This document shows, piece by piece, positions 14,207 to 21,436 of a stretch of 23,604 bases of DNA; the stretch's first letter is position 1; each line of letters begins with the position of its first letter. Under the pieces are notes generated by a model. It did not search any database and was not told the origin of the DNA. It saw only the letters and a program-made list of their open reading frames with translations. The DNA comes from Mesostigma viride (lineage: Eukaryota > Streptophyta > Mesostigmatophyceae > Mesostigmatales > Mesostigmataceae). The stretch is from positions 1-23,604 of the forward strand of contig RPFO01001505.1 of assembly GCA_009746045.1 (NCBI GenBank), read 5' to 3'. Made by a program: the position numbers and the translations under genes.

Positions 14207-14937
14207 GGCTGCACACACATGTACATCCACCGCGCACGCAAGGGGCGAGTGCACACACACGTACACACACCGCGCACGCAAGGGGCGGCTGCACACACAC
14301 GTACACACCATGCACGCAATTGCCGGCATGCACACACACGTACATCCACCGCGCACGCAAGGGGCAACTGCACACACATGTACACACACCGCGCACGCTT
14401 GGGGCAGCTGCACTCACACGTACACACACCGCGCACGCAAGGGACGGCTGCACACACACGTACATACACCGCGCACGCAAGGGGCGGCTGCACACATGTA
14501 CACACACCACGCACGCAAGGGGCGGCTGCACACACACGTACATACACCGCGCACGCAAGGGGCTCCACTCACATGTACATCCACCGCGCAACCACGGGGC
14601 GGCTGCACACACACGTACATACACCGCGCACGCAAGGGGCTGCTGCACACACACTTACACACGCACGCTTGGGGCGACGGCACTCACATGTACATACACC
14701 GCGCACGAAAGGTGGCTGCACACACACGTACATCCACCGCGCACGCAAGGGGCGGCTGCACACACATACATACACCGCGCACGCTTGGGGCGGCTGCACA
14801 CACACGTACCTACACCGCGCACGCAAGGGGCGGCTGCACACACACGTACATACACCGCGCACGCAAGGGGCGAGTGCACACACACGTACACACACCGCGC
14901 ACGCAAGGGGCGGCTGCACACACACGTACACACACCG
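14207..14937. repeat. Out-of-register satellite block replacing the C/D junction
   Basis: This 731-bp block is satellite but does not follow the higher-order order. It replaces 747 bp expected from copy B (equivalent to 9902-10649), a net change of -16 bp. Its monomers carry many small indels: GTACACACCATGC near 14304, GGGGCTCCACTC near 14562, ACACACGCACGCTTGG near 14657, CGAAAGGTGGC near 14704 and CACACATACATAC near 14760. The GAAAGG(GG)TGGC variant and the preceding ACTTACACAC unit resemble the irregular sequence at 100-170. It may be a conversion or recombination tract, or an assembly seam. Confidence 0.7.
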
Positions 14938-17900
14938 TGCACGCAAGGGCCGGCTGCACACACACGAAAAACCACCGCGCACGCAAGGGGCAACTGCACA
15001 CACACGTACATACACCGCGCACGCAAGGGGCGGCTGCACACACACGTACACACACCGCGCACGCAAGGGGCAACTGCACACACATGTACACACACCGCGC
15101 ACGCTTGGGGCGGTTGCACACACACGTACCTACACCGCGCACGCAAGGGGCGGCTGCACACACACGTACATACACCGCGCACGCAAGGGGCAACTGCACA
15201 CACATGTACATACACCGCGCAACCACGGGGCGGCTGCACACACACGTACATACACCGCGCACGCAAGGGGCAACTGCACACACATGTACACACACCGCGC
15301 ACGCTTGGGGCGGCTGCACACACACGTACCTACACCGCGCACGCAAGGGGCGGCTGCACACACACGTACATACACCGCGCACGCAAGGGGCAACTGCACA
15401 CACATGTACATACACCGCGCAACCACGGGGCGGCTGCACACACACGTACACACACCGCGCACGCAAGGGGCAGCTGCACACACACGTACATACACCATGC
15501 ACGCAAGGGGCTGCACACACACTTACACACACCTTGCACGCAAGGGCCGGCATGCACACACACTGGCATACACCGCGCACGCAAGGGGCGGCTGCACACA
15601 CGTACATACACCGCGCACGCAAGGGGCGAGTGCACACACACGTACACACACCGCGCACGCAATTAAGGGACGGCTGCACACACACGTACATACACCGCGC
15701 ACGCAAGGGGCAACGGCACTCACATGTACATACACCATGCACGCAAGGGGCGGCTGCACACACACGTACACACACCATGCACGCAAGGAGCGACTTCACG
15801 CACAGGTACACACACCATGCACGCAAGGTTCGGCTGCACACACATGTACATCCACCGCGCACGCAAGGGGCGGCTGCACACACATGTACATACACCATGC
15901 ACGCAAGGGGCGGCTGCACACACCTGTACATCCACCGCGCACGCAAGGGGCGAGTGCACACACACGTACACACACCGCGCACGCAAGGGGCGGCTGCACA
16001 CACACGTACACACACCATGCACGCAAGGGCCGGCATGCACACACAGTATACACACACCGCGCACGCAAGGGGCGGCTGCACACACACGTACATACACTGC
16101 GCACGCAAGGGGCTGCTGCACACACACTTACACTCACCATGCACGCAAGGGGCGGCTGCACACACACGTACATACACCGCGCACGCAAGGGACGGCTGCA
16201 CACACACGTACATACACCGCGCACGCAAGGGGCAACTGCCCGCACATGTACATCCACCGCGCACGCAATTAAGGGACGGCTGCACACACACGTACATACA
16301 CCGCGCACGCAAGGGGCAACGGCACTCACATGGACATACACCATGCACGCAAGGGGCGGCTGCACACACACGTACATACACCGCGCACGCAAGGGGCTGC
16401 TGCACACACACTTACACACACAATGCACGCAATTAGGGGCGACGGCACTCACATGTACATACTCTTGGGCGGCTGCACTCACATGTACATACACCGCGCA
16501 TGCAAGGGGCAACTGCACACACACGTACACACACCATGCACGCAAGGGCCGGCATGCACACACACGTACATACACTGCGCACACAAGGGGCAACTGCACA
16601 CACACGTACACACACCATGCACGGAAGGGACGGCTGCACTCACATGTACACACACCATGCACGCAAGGGCCGGCTGCACACACACGTACATACACCATGC
16701 ACGCAAGGGGCTGCACACACACTTACACACCACCTTGCACGCAAGGGCCGGCATGCACACACACTGGCATACACCGCGCACGCAAGGGGCGGCTGCACAC
16801 ACGTACATACACCGCGCACGCAAGGGGCGAGTGCACACACACGTACACACACCGCGCACGCAATTAAGGGACGGCTGCACACACACGTACATACACCGCG
16901 CACGCAAGGGGCAACGGCACTCACATGTACATCCACCATGCACGCAAGGGGCGGCTGCACACACACGTACACACACCATGCACGCAAGGACAAGGATTCA
17001 CACACATGTACACACACAAAGCACGCAAGGGGCTGCTGCACACACACGTACATACACCGCGCACGCAAGGGGCGGCTGCACTCACATGTACACACACCAC
17101 GCACGCAAGGGGCGGCTGCACACACACGTACATACACTGCGCACGCACGGGGCGACTGCACACACATGTACATAAACCATGCACGCAAGGGGCGGCTGCA
17201 CACACATGTACATACACCGCGCACGCAAGGGGCGAGTGCAAACACATGTACATACACCGCGCACGCAAGGACAAGGATGCACACACATGTACATACACCG
17301 CGCACGCAAGGGGCGGCTGCACACACACGTACATACACCGCGCACGCAAGGGGCGAGTGCGCACACACGTACATACACCGCGCACGCAAGGGGCGGCTGC
17401 ACACACACGTACATACACCGCGCACGCACGGGGCCAGTGCAAGCACATGTACATACACCATGCACGCAAGGGGCGGCTGCACACACATGTACATACACCG
17501 CGCACGCAAGGGGCGAGTGCAAACACATGTACATACACCGCGCACGCAAGGGGCAACTGCCCGCACATGTACATCCACCGCACACGCAAGGGGCGGCTGC
17601 ACACACATGTACATACACCGCGCACGCAAGGGGCGGCTGCACACACACGTACATACACCGCGCACGCAAGGGGCGAGTGCGCACACACGTACATACACCG
17701 CGCACGCAAGGGGGGCTGCACACACACGTACATACACCGCGCACGCAAGGGGCCAGTGCAAGCACATGTACATACACCATGCACGCAAGGGCCGGCATGC
17801 ACAGAAACGTACATACACCGCGCACGCAAGGGGCTGCTGCACACACACGTACACACACCATGCACGCACGGGGCGGCTGCACACACACGTACATCCACTG

Positions 17901-18112
17901 CGCACGCACGGGGCCGGCGACTGCACACACATGTACATAAACCATGCACGCAAGGGGCGGCTGCACACACATGTACATCCACCGCGCACGCAAGGGGCGA
18001 GTGCAAACACATGTACATACACCGCGCACGCAAGGACAAGGATGCACACACATGTACATACACCGCGCACGCAAGGGGCGGCTGCACACGCACGTACATA
18101 CACCGCGCACGC
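14938..18112. repeat. Higher-order repeat copy D (5' part missing)
   Basis: From the CACGAAAAACCACC marker near 14966 onward, this copy matches copy C at +4289 (copy B at +8097). It stays in register to about 18112-18139, which is the higher-order boundary seen between the other copies. It lacks the MITE at the corresponding position near 17122. A private substitution is visible near 16581, where GCGCACACAAGG replaces GCGCACGCAAGG. Confidence 0.85.
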
Positions 18113-18958
18113 AAGGGGCGGCTGCACACACACGTACATACACCGCGCACGCACGGGGCCAGTGCAAGCACATGTACATACACCATGCACGCAAGGGGCG
18201 GCTGCACACACATGTACATACACCGCGCACGCAAGGGGCGAGTGCAAACACATGTACATACACCGCGCACGCAAGGGGCAACTGCCCGCACATGTACATC
18301 CACCGCGCACGCAAGGGGCGGCTGCACACACATGTACACACACCATGCACGCAAGGACAAGGATGCACACACATGTACACACACCATGCACGCAAGGGGC
18401 GGCTGCACACACACGTACACACACCGCGCACGCAAGGGGCGAGTGCAAACACATGTACATACACCATGCACGCAAGGACAAGGATGCACACACATGTACA
18501 CACACCATGCACGCAAGGGGCGGCTGCACACACACGTACATACACAATGCACGGTTGGGGCGACGGCACTCACATGTACATACACCATGCACGCAAGGAC
18601 AAGGATGCACACACATGTACATACACCGCGCACGCAAGGGGCGGCTGCACACACACGTACATACACCGCGCACGCAAGGGGCGAGTGCGCACACACGTAC
18701 ATCCACCGCGCACGCAAGGGGCGGCTGCACACACACGTACATACACCGCGCACGCAATGGGCGAGTGCAAACACATGTACATACACCGCGCACGCAAGGG
18801 GCGGCTGCACACACACGTACACACACCATGCACGCAAGGGCCGGCATGCACACACACGTACATACACCGCGCACGCAAGGGGCGGCTGCACAGAAACGTA
18901 CACACACCGCGCACGCAAGGGCCGGCTGCACACACATGTACATACACCTTGCACGTAC
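18113..18958. repeat. Right-hand end of the satellite array
   Basis: This is satellite beyond the last higher-order boundary. It is rich in the AAGGACAAGGAT unit (near 18350, 18474 and 18595) and in CATGCACGCA heads, and has the only GGTTGGGGCGACGG unit, near 18553. The last recognisable monomer ends in CTTGCACGTACAACACAC at about 18951-18968. The higher-order order does not continue. Confidence 0.8.
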
Positions 18959-19125
18959 AACACACAACACACACACACAACAAAAAATTATATACACACA
19001 CACACGCACACGCACACGCACACGCACACGCACACGCACACGCACACGCACACGCACACGCACAACACACACAACACACACAACACACACACGCACACGT
19101 GAACAACACACACACACAACAATTA
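18957..19125. repeat. CA and GCACAC microsatellite at the array edge
   Basis: This simple-sequence tract consists of CA runs broken by CAACA, an AT-rich AAAAAATTATATA interruption near 18983-18995, then about 9-10 copies of the hexamer GCACAC at 19006-19063, then more CA/ACAAC to about 19125. It joins the satellite directly. The hexamer resembles the CA module of the 40-bp monomer. Confidence 0.9.
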
Positions 19126-19222
19126 TAATATTAGTGTAGTATATCAAACAAAATAGTAATAAAGTATTTGCAAGCGTACTTCGTGTGAATTATGTGTAGA
19201 CGAGAATAGAAGCTAAACAAAA
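19126..19222. other. Short AT-rich spacer
   Basis: About 100 bp of unique AT-rich sequence separates the microsatellite from the palindromes. It includes AATAAA at 19158-19163, which could by chance look like a polyadenylation signal. I see no gene here. Confidence 0.5.
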
Positions 19223-19428
19223 AGTTACGTTAAATAGTGACGGAACCTTTTGCCGCCTGAGGCAAATCGGTCCGTAACACTATTTTGCCCGGAATAACCA
19301 CTTCCGAGCACCCAAGTTAATTCGGCCGAATTAACTTGGGTGCTCGGAAGTGGTTATTCCGGGCAAAATAGTGTTACGGACCGATTTGCCTCAGGCGGCA
19401 AAAGGTTCCGGCACTATTTAACGTAACT
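19223..19428. repeat. Palindrome P1 (206 bp, 103-bp arms, no loop)
   Basis: This inverted repeat begins AGTTACGTTAAATAG and ends CTATTTAACGTAACT. Its centre, TTCGG/CCGAA, lies between 19325 and 19326 with no spacer. The single arm mismatch is A19240 against G19411. Such a foldback could be a MITE of the all-palindrome type, but no convincing target duplication is visible around this copy. Confidence 0.9.
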
Positions 19429-19560
19429 AAAACCTGGCCTCGTGGAGGGGGGACGAAGAGCCCGAGACATCCGCCTAGGCCGCTGAGCACGCACCACTAA
19501 ATGCGCCGGAGCTGCCTCAGTGAGGATTCGAACCCCTGACCTCCAAGGTGCACAGGTTTT
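19429..19560 (+). repeat. Spacer S between palindromes, with a tRNA T-arm-like motif
   Basis: This 132-bp GC-rich segment is bounded by AAAACCTG and CAGGTTTT, an 8-bp inverted pair. On the minus strand it contains GGTTCGAATCC, an exact match to the RNA polymerase III B-box consensus, followed by CTCACTGAGGC. I could not find a matching A box in the right order, so it is not called a tRNA gene. It could derive from a tRNA or a SINE. Confidence 0.7.
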
Positions 19561-19766
19561 AGTTACGTTAAATAGTGACGGAACCTTTTGCCGCCTGAGG
19601 CAAATCGGTCCGTAACACTATTTTGCCCGGAATAACCACTTCCGAGCACCCAAGTTAATTCGGCCGAATTAACTTGGGTGCTCGGAAGTGGTTATTCCGG
19701 GCAAAATAGTGTTACGGACCGATTTGCCTCAGGCGGCAAAAGGTTCCGGCACTATTTAACGTAACT
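19561..19766. repeat. Palindrome P2 (206 bp), centre of the nested structure
   Basis: This copy appears identical to P1, including the one arm mismatch (A19578 against G19749). It is flanked by CAGGTTTT on the left and AAAACCTG on the right, so its symmetry extends into both spacers. Confidence 0.9.
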
Positions 19767-19898
19767 AAAACCTGTGCACCTTGGAGGTCAGGGGTTCGAA
19801 TCCTCACTGAGGCAGCTCCGGCGCATTTAGTGGTGCGTGCTCAGCGGCCTAGGCGGATGTCTCGGGCTCTTCGTCCCCCCTCCACGAGGCCAGGTTTT
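19767..19898 (-). repeat. Spacer S', exact inverse of S
   Basis: This 132-bp segment is the exact reverse complement of the spacer at 19429-19560, with the B-box-like GGTTCGAATCC now on the plus strand at about 19793-19803. Because palindromes lie on both sides, recombination between their arms could invert it. Confidence 0.9.
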
Positions 19899-20104
19899 AG
19901 TTACGTTAAATAGTGCCGGAACCTTTTGCCGCCTGAGGCAAATCGGTCCGTAACACTATTTTGCCCGGAATAACCACTTCCGAGCACCCAAGTTAATTCG
20001 GCCGAATTAACTTGGGTGCTCGGAAGTGGTTATTCCGGGCAAAATAGTGTTACGGACCGATTTGCCTCAGGCGGCAAAAGGTTCCGGCACTATTTAACGT
20101 AACT
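19899..20104. repeat. Palindrome P3 (206 bp), perfect
   Basis: This has the same sequence as P1 and P2 except that the left arm reads GTGCCGG instead of GTGACGG, which makes it a perfect palindrome. On the right it meets CAAAACTCTAATGG and the tRNA-like sequence. Confidence 0.9.
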
Positions 20105-20116
20105 CAAAACTCTAAT

Positions 20117-20184
20117 GGAGAAAGAGGGATTCGAACCCTTGGGAAAGTTACCCCATACATAGCATTCCACTCGGACATTTCTCC
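20117..20184 (-). pseudogene. tRNA-Ser-like sequence lacking an anticodon arm
   Basis: Read on the minus strand this is a 68-nt tRNA-like element. The acceptor strands GGAGAAA and TTTCTCC pair over seven bases. TGTCCGAGTGG (20167-20177) resembles an A box and a serine-tRNA D arm. GGGTTCGAATCCC (20126-20138) is a B box and T arm, with four of five T-stem pairs intact. A GGG...CCC pair before the T arm could be the long variable arm typical of tRNA-Ser. There is no room for a normal anticodon arm between the D region and the variable arm, so it probably cannot decode. From memory of the family, the 3' half resembles plastid-type serine tRNAs. Alternatives are a plastid-to-nucleus transfer remnant or the head of a tRNA-derived SINE. 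Confidence 0.55.
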
Positions 20185-20220
20185 GAAAAAAAGGTCACGT
20201 AAGCTAAGGGTGGAGAGTTA

Positions 20221-20276
20221 AGGGTGTAGGTTGTAGGATGTATGGTGTAGGGTGTAGGGTGTAGGGTGTAGGGTGT
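20221..20276 (+). repeat. Short telomere-like 7-mer array (AGGGTGT)n
   Basis: Eight tandem seven-base units are present. The last four are exact AGGGTGT (a rotation of TGTAGGG) and the first four are mostly one substitution away. The preceding bases AAGGGTGGAGAGTTAAGGGTG hint at further decayed units. It resembles the TTTAGGG class of telomere repeats but is flanked by ordinary sequence on both sides. Confidence 0.75.
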
Positions 20277-20612
20277 CTTGAGCTTTCTTTTTTGAGATCA
20301 ATAGAGTCCCCTTCCATGATCATGTGCGTGATCTGGTTATGATTTTCATCTATGGCGTGTGTGGCCACATCGTGTATTTACAACTTTCTAGCCATGGATA
20401 ACTAGGTAACCATAAATTGGTTACCATGATAACTAGGTAAAAACGTGTTGGTTTCAGAATACATGTGATCGCTGCATTGTCATCTACAATGTACAAATCA
20501 ATCACGGATTTCGGGGCTACGGATTTCGGGGCTAAGTTTTTGTGGGTAGAGATTGGCAAGGGTGTCTTTATCTTGCCACTTGGTCACTTGGTGTGCATTA
20601 CGTCTGTTCTTG
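20277..20612. other. Unique AT-rich sequence with small repeats; no gene seen
   Basis: There is no supported gene. A 13-base direct repeat GATAACTAGGTAA occurs twice within 20397-20440, with an 8-base inverted pair GGTAACCA/TGGTTACC between. The 15-base unit ACGGATTTCGGGGCT is tandemly duplicated at 20504-20533. An open frame across this duplication (20465-20707, plus) starts at GTG and resembles nothing I know. Confidence 0.5.
20504..20533. repeat. 15-bp tandem duplication
   Basis: Two perfect head-to-tail copies of ACGGATTTCGGGGCT. Confidence 0.85.
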
Positions 20613-20757
20613 CGTTGGAGTCAAAAAACTGTCCGTGTGTGGTGGTGGACTTTTCCTCACGGGCAGTCGCCATATGTCATACAAGCACTTGTTCGGCGTA
20701 CCACTAGCTCATGTATGTCACCATTGTAATTTTGCGTTGTAACAGCATTTCTCGGAG

Positions 20758-20771
20758 CCAACGGCCGTTGG
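20758..20771. repeat. Palindromic motif CCAACGGCCGTTGG, copy 1
   Basis: This is a perfect 14-base palindrome preceded by CTCGGAG and followed by ACTCAAAAAACT. It could be a dimeric protein binding site or the recombining edge of a repeat. Confidence 0.7.
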
Positions 20772-20910
20772 ACTCAAAAAACTGACCGTGTGTGGTGGTG
20801 GACTTTTCCTCACGGGCAGTCGCCATATGTCATACAAGCACTTGTTCGGCGTACCACTAGCTCGTGGATGTCACCATTGTAATTTTGAGTTGTAACAGCA
20901 TTTCTCGGAG

Positions 20911-20924
20911 CCAACGGCCGTTGG
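20911..20924. repeat. Palindromic motif CCAACGGCCGTTGG, copy 2
   Basis: A perfect copy at the end of the second 153-bp unit, preceded by CTCGGAG and followed by ACTTCGAAAAACT. Confidence 0.7.
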
Positions 20925-21168
20925 ACTTCGAAAAACTGATAGCCTTGTCTGAAGGTGTGTGCGTGAATGGCACATGTGCATCGTCGGGGGGAGTTTTCTC
21001 AAGAGCCACATGTGGTAGTGTAAGGTGGGCATGCTTAGTGCGTACGGGTGGGAGGGACAAGAGGTGCAGAAGTTGACGGCTTTTGACCTTGGGAAATGAC
21101 ACGGCACACATAAGACAACAAAGTGATAATTTTAATGTCTTTACTGGTGTACTGTCAATTTCTCCGAG

Positions 21169-21182
21169 CCAACGGCCGTTGG
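21169..21182. repeat. Palindromic motif CCAACGGCCGTTGG, copy 3
   Basis: A perfect copy 258 bp after copy 2. It is preceded by TTTCTCCGAG and followed by ACTCTCGAAACT, so the flanks are related to the other copies. Confidence 0.7.
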
Positions 21183-21271
21183 ACTCTCGAAACTCTCCTG
21201 TCTACAAAGTGTGTGCGTGCGATGGCACTTGTTCCATGTGCCGGGGGGGGGTGAGAAATGTGTCGTTCATT

Positions 21272-21333
21272 AATTTGTGCCTCGTCGGGGTGGGCATGCA
21301 TGAATTTGTGCCTCGTCGGGGTGGACATGCATG
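21272..21333. repeat. 31-bp tandem duplication
   Basis: Two copies with period 31, centred on TTTGTGCCTCGTCGGGGTG. They differ at one internal base (TGGGCATGC against TGGACATGC). Confidence 0.85.
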
Positions 21334-21424
21334 AAAGCATTTTCATTGGTACTCGGGGTTCAATATTTTTGTCTTGCTGTTGAAACGTCGACGTGCTCTT
21401 CTCCTGCTCTTTTTTTTTCCTACT

Positions 21425-21436
21425 CAACGGCCGTTG
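21425..21436. repeat. Palindromic motif CAACGGCCGTTG, copy 4 (12-bp core)
   Basis: The core palindrome without the outermost pair, about 255 bp after copy 3. It is followed by GTGCTTTTAAACTTG, a weaker match to the shared right flank. Confidence 0.6.

Larger units (their letters stand above)
1..18958. repeat. Satellite array of a 40-bp monomer (about 460 copies)
   Basis: The whole stretch is a head-to-tail array of one 40-bp unit, interrupted only by the insertion at 12835-13327. A typical unit has four ten-base modules: a head CGCGCACGCA (often CATGCACGCA), a G-rich middle AGGGGCGGCT, a CA tract GCACACACAC and a joint GTACATACAC. The typical unit is 65% GC, carries five CpGs and has 11 A to 3 T. 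Middle variants include AGGGGCAACT, TGGGGCAGCT, AGGGGCGAGT, AGGGCCGGCT, a 44-bp form containing AATTAAGGGACGG, and a form built on AAGGACAAGGAT. The joint varies as ATACAC, ACACAC, ATCCAC or CTACAC. The array runs off the left edge, so its true length is unknown. It is not protein-coding: 40 is 1 modulo 3 and the unit is stop-free, so all six frames are open. A centromeric, subtelomeric or heterochromatic role is possible but not shown. Confidence 0.97.
19223..20104. repeat. Nested 882-bp palindrome, 338-bp period
   Basis: The block is P1-S-P2-S'-P3. P1, P2 and P3 are 206-bp palindromes starting at 19223, 19561 and 19899, exactly 338 bp apart. S (19429-19560) and S' (19767-19898) are 132 bp each and are exact reverse complements. 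The whole block is therefore a palindrome centred at 19663/19664, the same centre as P2. The visible departures involve one site: an A in the left arms of P1 and P2 (19240, 19578) that is C in the left arm of P3, while all right arms carry the C-type base. It can form one 441-bp-arm cruciform or three separate 103-bp hairpins. Confidence 0.93.
20613..20938. repeat. 153-bp tandem duplication (two full copies and a start of a third)
   Basis: Copy 1 is 20613-20765, copy 2 is 20766-20918 and a partial third begins at 20919. The copies differ at only a few bases, for example CTGTCCG against CTGACCG and TCATGTATG against TCGTGGATG. Each join falls inside the palindrome CCAACGGCCGTTGG, so the palindrome marks the unit boundary. 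The first copy begins TGCGTTGGA and lacks the left half of the palindrome. Confidence 0.85.

Noticed and set aside
166-16867. Very long open frames on both strands (up to about 1290 codons)
   Set aside because: They overlap in all six frames, use the same repeat, have no codon-position signal visible, and follow from a stop-free 40-bp monomer whose length is not a multiple of three.
1-18958. CRISPR-like array (regular 40-bp spacing)
   Set aside because: There are no unique spacers: the whole 40-bp unit repeats, there are no cas genes, and the context is eukaryotic.
1-18958. G-quadruplex array from the GGGG tract of each monomer
   Set aside because: Each unit has a single G4 tract, and the next is about 36 bases away, far beyond usual loop lengths.
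1-18958. Sp1-like GGGGCGG and E-box CAGCTG motifs in monomers as promoters
   Set aside because: They are inherent to the repeat, with no TATA, initiator or downstream gene to support promoter activity.
19726-19813. An 88-nt tRNA spanning P2 and S' (GCCTCAG pairing with CTGAGGC around the B box)
   Set aside because: The seven-base pairing and B box fit, but there is no acceptable A box, D arm or anticodon arm. GCCTCAG also recurs in this palindromic DNA, so the match may be chance.
20221-20276. A true chromosome end
   Set aside because: Non-telomeric sequence continues for more than 3 kb beyond the 7-mer repeats, so they are interstitial.
20465-20707. Plus-strand open frame of 80 codons
   Set aside because: It starts at GTG, spans a 15-bp tandem duplication and part of a 153-bp duplication, and shows no recognisable domain.
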